In this document: positions 1 through 10,164 of the stretch, piece by piece | Position numbering within the stretch: position 1 is the first letter of the stretch | Layout: every line of letters starts with the position of its first letter | Assembly: GCA_036873135.1 (NCBI GenBank) | Contig: JAPTYO010000008.1 | Coordinates: 23,785,001-23,849,000 of the forward strand | DNA: 64,000 nt | Source: Clarkia xantiana subsp. parviflora | Taxonomy: Eukaryota; Streptophyta; Magnoliopsida; Myrtales; Onagraceae | Direction of reading: 5' to 3' | Translations under genes and position numbers: made by a program | Notes under the pieces: generated by a model | Database searches by the model: none | What the model was told of the DNA's origin: nothing | Seen by the model: the letters and a program-made list of their open reading frames with translations, nothing else

Positions 1-444
1 GTATGTGTGAACATGTAATCAATAGTGAGCTAAGTGTTCTACTACACTTATTGTAATGCATATGAATGCAACCATGGTAGTGAATTTAGAGTTTCCTTTC
101 TATCATGGAAAACTATCAATGATGTATATCAATTTGCATCTATCAATGATATGTGTATGTTCTAGTGTATAAATAATCAATCATGAGTAGTAATGGCGAT
201 ACATGCACAATCATGTCGGGTGATAGAAAACTCATAAGTGTTATGACACTATAGTTATGATGCACCTAGATGCACACATGGTAATGGGTAATAAAATTAC
301 TAAGTGTTTGACAACACTAGTGGTGATGCATATGGATGCATGTATATATATCATGAAAATATGCCCTAAGCATGTAAAAAATTACTTGCAATATATGGTT
401 AAGTCAATGACAATTGAATCATTGTATATAATCGGAAAGGGGGT
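1..444. repeat. AT-rich intergenic DNA with degenerate tandem units
   Basis: No gene is supported. Three diverged units of roughly 50-60 bp recur near 31-90, 233-285 and 298-345; each has an (a/t)AAGTGTT...ACACT block followed by ATGCA..TGATGCA-like words. The stretch ends abruptly at the LTR beginning at 445. It could be the remains of a satellite-like repeat or transposon internal sequence; I cannot tell which. Confidence 0.35.
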
Positions 445-883
445 TGCCTAGCAACCGGACTCGTCCGGGGCCGACATACCCCATGTCGACCCCCTACCCC
501 CGGACACCGCTGTCCGAGGCACCCGCGTATACCCGATATCTCTCAATCTCTGTGCGGGCCCCACCTAAAAATGTGGGCCCCTCCGGTGCCTAGATCCAAA
601 ATTCTATGAATAGGGGCCTAGGTCCTTCATTTCCAATTTAATCTCGGATTGAGACACCAGAGCTCTGACTTCTCTCTACTTTCTCTCTCTAGAATTAATT
701 CTTACTTTGGCATCGGAGAGGGTTCGCCAGAGACACCCCCCCCCCCCCCCCCCATTCTCTGGCACTGCCCTTTGTGCAGGTCCGCCAGGCACGGAGTTGG
801 ATTGACCGTAACCCGAAGATTGGAGGAACATGACTCGACTCAAGGCCGCCAAGATTGGACCCCCGGACGAGCATGTTCCAACA
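445..883 (+). repeat. Left LTR of the inverted pair
   Basis: About 439 bp, starting TGCCTAGC and ending CCAACA, aligned over its length with the reverse complement of 3314-3727. Differences include a roughly 10-bp extra piece near 508, a much longer C-run (731-753) and a damaged TATA region (TATGAATA instead of TATAAATA). It is followed by a primer-site word at 884-894 whose downstream context differs from the right copy, so the junction lies at about 894. Confidence 0.8.
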
Positions 884-999
884 TTGGCGCCGTCAATGCA
901 TAGTCCAAGGATCTCCGGTTTATGATCATAATTCGAAAATGGAAATGTGATCATCTATATATGGCTTCTCCGCATATGGAGTCCAATTTTTACAAGGAT

Positions 1000-1280
1000 A
1001 AATGCAAGGATACTCATAAGGATACGTTATCCATCATTGCGTCTGCCTTATTAGTAGCGTTATCCTCCCCCATGGGTATGTTTATGTTTCTTCGAAGCTT
1101 ACCAGTAGGGGGTCCCCTGGTATTAGGTATGTCGGACTCTTTCCTAGTATCGTCAATAGTTGGGCATGGAGGGTGTCTGTCGAACTCCCTTCATGCACTA
1201 TAATTCTCTTCGTGTCAAAGCTAGTGATTCCCCCTATTATGACCAATACATCTCTGTGTGGAAACACTATGTTTTCCATA
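1000..1280 (-). pseudogene. Gypsy aspartic protease remnant
   Basis: The minus-strand frame from about 1279 reads VFPHRDVLVIIG, KRIIVHEGSSTDTL and then DPLLVSF, matching block by block the protease of the element at 35933-46722 ([32 protein letters not shown]). The catalytic aspartate position is changed to Glu (HEGSS instead of VDGGSS), so it is unlikely to be active. After a stop, a PWGRITLLI segment matches the following protease block. It then meets the inverted LTR. Confidence 0.6.
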
Positions 1281-2337
1281 TCCCTTTTTGAGAGCTGGAT
1301 GATGGCGTCGCCCTTCTTCCCTTGCTAGGCTTGGGGCCTTTGAAGAGTTCTTAATGGAAGTGTATTCCATTACCTGAGATGAGCTTACTAGGTGTAGTCG
1401 CATCTCCTAGCTATTTTGTGAAATCATATAGATTCACTGGAGGTGTTTGCCCTTGAAGGTGGGTGTTGTCCATGTGATATGGTTTCCCCAATTTTTGGAG
1501 GGATGTGCTCGCGACTGCCCCTTCTTATGCCAATAGGTATTCTCTTTGTTTTTGCGGGGAAGGCATGTTGTGACTTGGATGGTGCCCCCTTGTATATCAA
1601 CGACCGGTGGTATCTTCCGACGAACGTAGCACTAAGATACTTTTTGGAAGGTTGTAGTGGGGGTAGTCCTTTGTGACCCTCATAGTAATTCTTCTTATAA
1701 GATGTTGAGAGTGCTCAACTCATTTTGGTAGTGAGCTGTCCATCTTAATGATCATTTCCCAGAGTCTTGACCTTATAGGTGCCCTTTGATAATAAGCAAT
1801 CTATTCCTCATGCGTTCCTTTGAGGAGGTTAGCAAATGGTAGTGCTGATCAAACATTTTTGAACAAGATAGTTTGTCGGCGGCGATGTTTTGATTGATGA
1901 CGATGCTTTCGTTCGTCAGTGGCGTGCAACCTTGGTGGCGACTCTCTTGGTCGGCGACGGCGTTTTTTATGGACTCTTTTAGTAGTCAACCTGTGTATAT
2001 ATATAATACGGAACCCAAAGACATCCGGTAGGAACATTCTTGGAAAACATGGTGATATCAACTATCAAATATCTACCCCTTTTAGGGAGTTGAATTGTTA
2101 TGCAGTTAAATTATATAAGAGGATATATGAAGGATACAGGGGGTGGTGATATCCCCTGCTTCATTGGTGATGTAAGTGCTCCCCCTCTTGGTTGGGCGTA
2201 CTCATTCCATAAAAGGTTGCATCCTTGTTAAGGCGGATTGGGGTAGAGGGTTATCCTCCGTACACGCTATGTGTGATCTCACTCCACTACGCTTGTCCAT
2301 AAGCCTCCCTGTTGTAGTTGTAACATAGTGTGGGACT

Positions 2338-3263
2338 CTATGAGCTCCATGCTGAAACCCTTGTCTTTCCGACTGCCCCCTGTCCTAGGGGGATGTGTAC
2401 CGAGGGTTGTCTTGCACGAGGGGTTGGAACATGTCGTGCTATATCATGAGTAGGTGGTTGCCTTGTCGTGTTGTCGGGACGGTGTCCCTCACTTTGAGCT
2501 CTCCTTGGAATGTCCCTTGGTGGGGCTTGGTCAGTCGAAGCCACTGGTGGTGGTCCGTATCTTCTAGCTCTCATTGTCTTACGGTACGCTATCAATTCAT
2601 CTATGGATGACATGAATCCTTCTTTTACTAGAGGTTCATGTTGGCGTAACATGGTATGGGATTGTGTTGTCGTTCATCCCGAATGGTTGATCTTATGGCG
2701 GCATGCCCTAAGGAAAACGTTGAGGGGGGGGGGGGGTTTCCTATGGTAGGTCCTCCTAGGATGCGAGGTAGCGCTAGTCGCAATGCTCTTTCTCGGATGG
2801 CGTCGTGTCGACGGCGTAGATGCATCATACAAATCTTCTTGTGGTGTCGACACCGGAGGTACCTGTTTGAGCATTAGGAACTGGCGGTTCCTGTTGCGTC
2901 TCTTGGAAATGCGGTATCTCTTTTAGGAGCGGGCATTGGTGGCACTTCCTGAGGGGCTGGTATAGGTGGTTCCACTACCGGCCTCACTGCCATTGGTACC
3001 TTGTTACTTGTACGACGTGGTTGTCTCGAATCCTTGAGAGGAGGGTCGTTGGCTATCCTTGTTTTGATGACCAACACATTTGTATGTGGGTGCATCGTAT
3101 ACTCCATATTTTCTTTGGAAAAATGAGTTACGCCTTCCAACAATTGTGATGCGTCCATTGCTTCTATCATGTCATCTTTTGTCTGTGAGGCATAATCATC
3201 GCGTTTACTGGACGACTCACCTCTTGCACTGAACTCTCCGTGCATGAAAATCGCGGCAGGCAC
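2338..3263 (-). pseudogene. Gypsy gag N-terminal region, broken
   Basis: Two minus-strand frames, 3263-2874 and 2652-2338, lie just inside the right LTR and primer site, where gag belongs. The segment SSIDELIAYRKTMRARRYGP aligns with ATLEELLAFRESLKNQGYAA of the gag at 36810, and is followed in both by a Pro/Gln/Arg-rich linker. The region from 2337 down to about 1280 should hold the capsid part but shows only short broken frames and is shorter than in the intact relative, so gag is partly deleted and frameshifted. Confidence 0.55.
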
Positions 3264-3302
3264 TTGGGTATCTTACTAACGACTTTTTGTTCAAATCACG
3301 CA

Positions 3303-3313
3303 GACGGCGCCAA
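3303..3313 (-). other. Primer-binding site TTGGCGCCGTC
   Basis: Directly follows the right LTR terminus (CCAACA) on the minus strand. The same word follows the left LTR at 884-894 and the LTR at 36716. TGGCGCC is the usual start of the primer site in plant gypsy elements with CCA-ended tRNA primers; I did not resolve which tRNA. Confidence 0.75.
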
Positions 3314-3727
3314 TGTTGGAACCTGCTCGTCCGGGGGCCGATCTTGGCGGCCTTGAGTCGAGTCATGTTCCTCCAATCTTCGGGTTACGGTCAATCCAAC
3401 TCCGTGCCTGGCGGACCTGCACAAAGGGCAGTGCCAGAGAGGAGGGGTGTCTTTGGCGAACCCTCTCCGATGCCAAAGTAAGAATGTAATTCTAGAGAGA
3501 GAAAGTAGAGAGAAGTCAGAGCTCCGGTGTCTCAATCCGAGATTAAATTGGAAATGAAGGACCTAGGCCCATATTTATAGAGTTTTAGATCTATGCACCG
3601 GAGGGGCCCACATTTTTAGGTGGGGCCCGCACAGAGATTGAGAGAGATCGGGTATACGCGGGTGCGGTGTCCGGGGGTAGGGGGTCGACACGGGGTGTGT
3701 CGGCCCCGGACGAGTCCGGGTGTCACA
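3314..3727 (-). repeat. Right LTR of the inverted pair
   Basis: About 414 bp on the minus strand, beginning TGTGACACCC and ending CCAACA. It carries a TATA box (TATAAATA in CTCTATAAATATGGGCC), a pyrimidine-rich leader with TCTCTC runs and CCTTTGTGCAGG near its end. This orientation agrees with the gag and protease frames, so it is the functional 5' LTR of the relic. Confidence 0.8.
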
Positions 3728-4144
3728 TGACCCAATGAAAAAATAAATCATAAAATTGCCCCTAGTTGGGTGGCGGCCGACCGGAGTAGGGTGGCGGCCG
3801 GCCGGAGTAAACATAAAAGTATCAGGGGCAATTTCGACTTTTCACACCATTCTGTCAAATTTGACAGAAAAAATGGACGGACACCAAAATCTCCAGACAT
3901 CCGATATCAACAATTTAAACTCCAGACACCAAAATCTCTCATGGGGCAAACCTCAGACAGTTTATATGTTCTTAACCCATAATGAAATGCTAACACAAAG
4001 TCGCACGTGTACCAAAACCAATTACCTTGGACCACAGGAAAATGGTGGGCAGTTAAGGTCCTTTGGTGGTAGTCACGATCGATGGCTAGTATACCAATGC
4101 ACCTTTTTCAGAGTGACATCCTAAAGAAATAGCGCTCGTCGGTG
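3728..4144. other. Mutator-like right-arm fragment and unassigned DNA
   Basis: No gene. From about 3825 to 3981 the sequence reads like the right arm of the Mutator-like elements in this window: a GACACCAAAATCTC word twice, a LAST-type TCAAATTTGACAG block and a terminal TTCTTAACCC. The left arm is missing, probably replaced by the gypsy relic. Two copies of GGTGGCGGCCG lie at 3769-3800. Confidence 0.4.
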
Positions 4145-4152
4145 CCGAAGGG

Positions 4153-4732
4153 TAGGGGTGAAACCGGTTCGGTCGGACCGGTTTTTTAGCTATTTCGGTC
4201 GGAGTCCGATTTATTCGGACCGGATTTTTTCAACAAAAAAATCCGACCAAAAATCCATATGGAAAAAAATAATCCGTCCATGTTTAGTACGGTTTTTTCG
4301 GTTCGGTTTTCGGTTTTAACCGAAAATCCGAACATAATAATCAATATTTAAAATTTCTCCAATTTTAGAATACTAAACAAAAATTATGTAAAATACTATA
4401 CAAAATTTCATACAACTAATACTTATAGAATATACTAAAAGTTCCAAAATTAATAAAAAGAGAAGATATTTGATTTCCTTAAGAAAAATTTTAAGTTATC
4501 TTAATATGATATATAATATATATCATATTATATTATATCATTGAATAACTTCGGTCTAGTTCGGTCTCCACGGTTTTTAAGACATGAGGACCGAACCGAA
4601 CCGAAAAACCGAATGATACCAAAAAAATCCGACCACATAACAAACGGTCTATATACGGTCCGGTTTTTTCGGACCGGTCCGGTTCGGTTTTTTGCGGTTT
4701 TTCGGTCTCGCCGGATTTTACTTTCAACCCTA
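4153..4732. mobile_element. hAT-type non-autonomous element (ACCGG-arm type)
   Basis: 580 bp with ends TAGGGGTGAAA and TTTCAACCCTA, flanked by a perfect 8-bp target duplication CCGAAGGG at 4145-4152 and 4733-4740. The arms are runs of GGTTCGG/ACCGGT words that can pair across the element; the middle is AT-rich and non-coding. Eight-base duplications and TAGGGGTG ends are typical of plant hAT MITEs. Confidence 0.85.
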
Positions 4733-4740
4733 CCGAAGGG

Positions 4741-6224
4741 AATTTCTCATAGAGAAGATATTTACAAAGACTAGATGCGGATAAATCTGAATCTAGATTG
4801 ATAAATGAACATTAGATGTGGTTACATGATTGTCCAATGGATTTGTAATCTTGCGAGATATCGATTCCAACTCTAGGAGGTAGATGGCAAGGTGAGTTGG
4901 CGTATACCATGGTGGTATTTTGGATAAGTGACATTTTATTATTTAAAACGATGTACAAAATTAAGAGAAAAATGCTTATTCTTAATTCTTTTTGTTGCAT
5001 AAGAAAGAAAAAGAACCGATCAACACCTACAATATCAATCAATCGGTGCCACTTCACCCTAACGCGCCTAGGGGCTAGGATCTCATATCCAGGTGCGAGA
5101 TCTCAAGGCAACAAGGGTCCAGCTGTACGTTCAAAGACATCTAACATAATTCCACTGACTTTTGACTATAGTCGTTTTTCCAATAAACGTCGAACGTACC
5201 TAGCCATTGACCAATAGAAAATAGATGCTCAATAGCAATACTCGCTCTAAGGGGGCTTAGGCAGGATTTTAGCATGACATAATAACTTCTCTACGAAATA
5301 CTGACACAAATAGAAAATGGACGGTTCAAATAGCTTCCACTCAATTCGTAAATCTAATTAATAATGAAAATTTATAACTATTTAATTACATTACTCAAAT
5401 CAGAAAATATTATATTAAATAAAAATAAACAAAGTATGAATTTGTTTTCCAAATTACATAAAAAAAATTAAAATAGTATAATATTATTCATAATATGAAT
5501 TTCGATGATGATTATTAAAAATTCAGAATCATTCATTATGTTATGGGACAAAATAAAAAAAAAAATTGTACTTAGAAGCAATAGAATTAGTTTAAATCTT
5601 TTCTCTTTTTTTTGCTACAAATTATATTACCGATTTTGCCACATATCATTTATCTCATTTCTACCGGGATCGCTCCAAGAGCACCATTCTTTTGTTACTT
5701 TTTTTGTATTTTTCTATTGCCTAAAGGTGAAACCTAGAATGAGATTGATATTATTAATAGTATAATGCAAATATTAGGTGTGATTAAATTTCATATTTTT
5801 TTCATACTTTTAACATTTTACATATATTACAATTAAATCCACTCTCGTAATAAAAAAACCAAAAGCGTACTGCTCTTGGAGCACGTAGAAAAATCCTCTC
5901 TGCCGAGTATTTGACAAGATTCGAAATCATTCGCTCTTATGTGACAAAATAATAAAATTGTACACGAAAAGGAATGGGCCAAAAAAAATATATTGGCACT
6001 AGAATTAGTTTAAATCTTTTCTTTTCTTCCACAAATTAGTTTAAAAATCTCAAAACTACTGATTTTAGCACGTTTCATTGTCTTCTTTCGTAAGTAGAGT
6101 TGTAGTTCTTAAGGTTTCTACCAAGTATTTGACAAATCAATACTCAATCAAACTGCAAATATATCTAAGTTACACAAAACATGATGTTCACATATACCAA
6201 TCTGCTGATATTTATGAACAGCCT
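4741..6224. other. Intergenic AT-rich DNA downstream of the RRM gene
   Basis: No gene is supported. It contains a diverged direct duplication (5512-5670 and 5922-6085; shared words include ATTAGTTTAAATCTTTTCT) and, between the copies, a short inverted pair GCTCCAAGAGCA (5670) and TGCTCTTGGAGC (5871) that may bound a small MITE. The terminal exon of the RRM gene starts at its right edge. Confidence 0.45.
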
Positions 6225-8143
6225 TCAATTCCTCATACCTATATTGTCTCCATAGGTACTTTCTTTATATGCCGAATCAACGAGAGACTGCAATAGACAA
6301 TAACATCATCAATTGTTCATACACCATAATAAGTATGAAAAAATTGCTTCTGTACGTGAAAAGGCTAACCTGTAGTTCTTGTTCAGAGCTTTTAAGCTTT
6401 TCGGTGTAGTCTCTGACTTGAACATAAAGCTTATGCAACTACAGAACCCAAACGAACCACCAAATAAGATGAACAATGATAAATTATGATGAATCCTCTA
6501 AGAATCGGAGTGAAATAAAAATCGATATTGCTTTCTTGGGTTACCTTAGTCAATTGCATCTTGCGCTGAGAAGTATGTTTCTTAGCAGCCGTCAGTGAAT
6601 CTTCAAGTTTCTGGGTTAAGAATTGTATCACAGCCTTACTATCGATGAGGTGAACAAACTACACTGAGTTCTTCCCATGCAAATGAGTAAAAAAAGCACC
6701 TTAGATTTTTTCTGGAGATCCACAACGGTCTGTTTCCTCTCGGCTAAACTTTGCTCCATTCCACCAATCTGAACAAATTAAAAGAGAACTGAATCGGTGC
6801 AACAGAAAGCAGAGATATATGCAGAGACAGCAGATTTATAGAGAATACCTCTTCTTCAAGTTCTTCTTTAAGTTCTTCTCGTATCAGAATCAAATTCTCC
6901 AGGTCTCTAATCTGTCAAATAAAACGAACACTAATGACAGAATGCTCTGAAGGAACTCCAGAAAAACTGCATAATTACACTGGAAGAATATTTAGGAAAC
7001 AGAAAAGTATATGCAACTGACATTTTGTACCTCATCAGTATCATAACCCGAATCTGATGAAAAGTCCCTTCTGTGGTGGTCATCACTCAAGCTGTCAATA
7101 ATAGGGGCTAACATGAGAAAAGGAAATGAAACCAATAAAAACCTCATCACGACTATTACTAAGTAAGGCCGAAGCAATAAACAACTAAATTACTAGAAAT
7201 GACTGCAATATGCAACGGTATGCATCTTTGGTTTCGAAATTTAATCTTCTGCAACGGAATTTCAAGTGATTTGCCATTTTTTTTTTCTTAAACAAAAAAC
7301 AATGCTGAGGTTGCTCACCTCTTCCTTTTTCTTGCTGGTTTGACCCCATCAAAATCATCATTTCTATTCATCTCCCTTTCTCCATCTGAATCCAATCTGT
7401 GGTTTCTTGAACCATCCCGCTCATTATCCTCCAAATCTTGATCTTCACCCACCAAATGATCCTCCTCTCTATCATAATCATGACCATATTCTTCCGCTCT
7501 TCCTACATCATGATCTAAAGAGCGGTCTCTCTCCCTAGACCTCTCATTGTACCTTCCATCAAACCTGTCCTTCTCATGGTTATCGAAATCCCTCTGACGG
7601 TCTCTGCCTCTCCCATAATCAACATTGTGCCGAAAATTGTCCCGAGTGGCGTTCAACCTCCCACCTCGAGTCTTCACTTCATTCACTCTAACAATTCTCC
7701 CATTGATCGCCTATCAAAAAGTTCTACATCAGATACATAAAAGATGCAGCCACAAAATCATAAGTTCTGTCCAAGGATTTCTTTTTACAAATACCTTGCC
7801 ATCCATATCGTTGATGGCAGAAACGGCAGACCGAGGAGTGGTGAAAGTAACGAAGGCATAGCATTTCCCTTGAGTTGCGCGGTCATTGATAACCTACAGA
7901 CATATTTTGGGAACGAAGAATTCAAGAAGGCAAACGGATTACAGCAGCAGCTCTTCAATTGAAGATATTTCAAGCTACTAAACCCTAAACAACTAGAAAT
8001 TCATAGAATCAGCAGAGTGAAGGAAGGAGAACCTTGACGGCGACAATAGTTCCGTATCGATTGAATACTTTGCGGAGGGAATCTTCGGTGCAATTGTAAG
8101 GGACTCCTCCGACGTAGACCGAGCACTCGTCATCCATCGTCAT
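6225..8143 (-). CDS. RRM RNA-binding protein with RD/RE region and C-terminal coiled coil
   Basis: Nine exons fit GT-AG rules and one reading frame: 8143-8033, 7893-7795, 7710-7319, 7091-7031, 6911-6849, 6768-6700, 6634-6545, 6429-6370 and 6287-6225 (TGA). The product is 335 residues. Residues 5-82 form an RRM: RNP2 is VYVGGV (9-14) and RNP1 is KCYAFVTF (47-54). About 85-200 is rich in Arg-Asp and Arg-Glu pairs, ending in a basic KPARKRKR patch that could serve as a nuclear signal. About 222-315 is Glu/Lys/Leu-rich and probably a coiled coil. The family binds RNA through the RRM, and charged RD/RE tails suggest a nuclear splicing or mRNA-processing role; that role is inferred. Two in-frame ATGs (codons 1 and 3) could start translation. 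The exon 4 acceptor at 7092-7094 was chosen because an upstream alternative gives an immediate stop. It is complete and shows no damage. Confidence 0.85.
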
Positions 8144-8344
8144 CTCTCTCCGTCTTTCTTCGGTGCAATTGTAAGGGAGACTCCTCCCCCGGCCTCCTCC
8201 AGTTCGCGGTCTATTTGGTTAGCAGCAGCCAGCAGCGGTCTGTCCGAACAGCAATTTGGATTTTTATTTTCAGCTTTTGTACCCTGAACTTTTCTTTATT
8301 ACTATTTGCATCCTAAACATCTCTTGAATCTAGCGAATTGCAGC
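8144..8344 (-). promoter_or_regulatory. Upstream region of the RRM gene with a duplicated exon 1 segment
   Basis: Only about 200 bp separates the start codon from a hAT insertion. No TATA box is evident. About 30 bp of exon 1 (TCTTCGGTGCAATTGTAAGG and following bases at 8081-8110) recurs at 8155-8187, just upstream of the ATG, with a 2-bp insertion. It therefore lies in the 5' leader or promoter. Confidence 0.5.
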
Positions 8345-9337
8345 CAAGGTTGTCAGGATCGGATCCTAACTTGGATCGGTGGAGAATAGGATCAAATCGT
8401 TTGTAGGATCGGATCGACGATTGTATGATCCTACAAAAATTTACTAATAATTTCATAGCAAAAATAATATATTCTTCTCTAATGAAGAAACAACATAATC
8501 TAATATCAAATCACCAAAATAGTATTCTAAACATTAAAATTAAGTTCTAAATTTCTCAATAAACATGTAATTTTAACAAATAAAGTACTGAATACCATTA
8601 AATTAGTTCAAAATTCAAACTAATAACTAATAATAATTATCTATAGCAACATCATCAACTATACCAAAGCCTTTATTAGCTCTAAAATCATCAATATCTG
8701 TAATATCTTGAATATCATCATCTAAGTTTAAGTCCAAGTCACCTTAATCATTTGAGTTAATAATTGTACTTGTACTTGTGTGGTTATTTTCACCTAAATG
8801 ATTTGAAAAATAGAATTCAAGTATAAAAAAGTTTAACTAATGAAAGTTAAAAAGGAAATATCAAGTTAGACACTTGAACTGGAGAAGAAGACGAATTGAA
8901 TAGGCGAAGAATAACTGATTTTTTTTTTTTTTTTTTTTTTTGCAAAGAAGAACATAATACAAATTAGTTATGTTTGGTTTACCTTTACCCACTCAATATC
9001 CATTAAATTTTATATTAATTCATTTGTTCTAATAAATCTGTCGAGAAGGGTAAATAAACATTCAGTTTATAATTATCCAAATCAACATTTCATTGGGCTA
9101 TAAATTTATAATTACTAATTAGTGTGTTCATAATTTAAAATCTCATTTTAAATAGGACCGTGTTGGATCACGATCCTAACCGATCCTGATTGATCCTAAC
9201 CGATCCTACGATCCGGCGCTCGATCATACTCAGATCCTAAGTGCTAGCGATCCTAGGAGCGATCCAAATCGATTTAGCCTTGTAGGATCTTAGGATCGTA
9301 CGATCCTACAATCCGGATCGCGATCCTGACAACCTTA
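8345..9337. mobile_element. hAT-type element (CGATCC-arm type)
   Basis: 993 bp, ends CAAGGTTGTCAGGATC and GATCCTGACAACCTTA, flanked by ATTGCAGC at 8337-8344 and 9338-9345 (perfect 8 bp). The arms are many copies of GGATC/GATCC words. Inside, the minus strand 8753-8627 can be read as a short acidic tail (DLDDDIQDITDIDDF...) ending in a stop, possibly the last exon of a lost hAT transposase; that part is tentative. A T-run lies at 8920-8941. Confidence 0.8.
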
Positions 9338-9345
9338 ATTGCAGC

Positions 9346-10164
9346 TGAACTTTAGGATCTCGTAAAATTTGCATCTCAACTTTTTCTTATTGTTAGCTAG
9401 CTAGATGTATGTAATTGTAAAGTTTCAATTCCCTAGCTCAGTTTCATTTTTTTATTAAATGTTGACAGTGGGTTTTTCTAGTATGCTTCTCAAGCTCCAT
9501 GTTTGTGCTAATTTTATTATTAGAGTAGACTTAATTTTAACATTTAAAAACTTTAAAAGTTTGATTTTTTTTTTTTTACTACAACTTTATATTTGTATCA
9601 TAACATTAGTGATATAATTTCCCTATTTGATTCACTTTAAGGTAATAGAAAATTTTAAAAATTAGTACCAGTAACATGGTGTTTGTAGAATATTGTAGAA
9701 AGATTCGTTGACACAAACATGCATATGTGCTTACATATCATTAAAATTTAGCTAGCAGATGCAAAGTTCTTCTAAGTTTAGCTAGTAATGAAGTTGCATA
9801 TTTCATAAAGTTTAATCAAGAAATTGCATAATTTTTAAGATTTGTCATTTAATATTAGAGAGCGAAAAACATGAGAATCAGTACTCAATATTAGTTGAAC
9901 TACGTATAAACAACTTTACTAACTCTCAGAATGTAGGAATTGGATGTCGTAAAAAAGAAGAAGCATAATTTGAACTAAATTACCATAGACATGATTAGAC
10001 TTAGTCTATAAGTAGTAGTAACACAACTTGGCATGTACACGTAAGTTGAATAAAATTCACCCTTTTTACATAGGACACAAACAGTAGGGGCAAAGCCGCA
10101 GACTGAGTAGCAGCATACACTACACCACCATTTTATTAAATAAAAAAATTACAAAGTTGAAGAA
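9346..10164. other. Intergenic AT-rich DNA
   Basis: No reading frame, repeat boundary or RNA gene recognised. This is the 3' flank of the F-box gene; its poly(A) region would lie in the right part. Confidence 0.4.

Larger units (their letters stand above)
445..3727 (-). mobile_element. Tat-like Ty3/gypsy relic with inverted LTRs
   Basis: Two copies of the same LTR bracket this block, but in opposite orientation: plus strand at 445-883 and minus strand at 3314-3727. Each is followed by the same primer-site word (TTGGCGCCGTC) pointing inward. The sequence between them is coded on the minus strand: gag N-terminus (2338-3263), a gap with degenerate gag, then the protease (about 1000-1280). Reverse transcriptase, RNase H and integrase are absent, because the protease end runs straight into the inverted left LTR. 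The LTR body and gag resemble the intact element at 35933-46722 (shared GAGCTCTGACTTCTCTCTA and CCTTTGTGCAGG words), so both belong to one broad lineage. No target-site duplication was found. An inversion, or integration of the element into itself, would explain the layout. Confidence 0.75.

Noticed and set aside
649..954. Frames of 84 and 92 codons across the left LTR
   Set aside because: They lie in LTR leader sequence and the C-run gives the Pro/Gly stretch; matching mirror frames occur in the right LTR.
8627..8753. Complete hAT transposase gene in the 993-bp element
   Set aside because: Only a possible acidic tail is readable; no zinc finger, catalytic or dimerisation region fits in the space.
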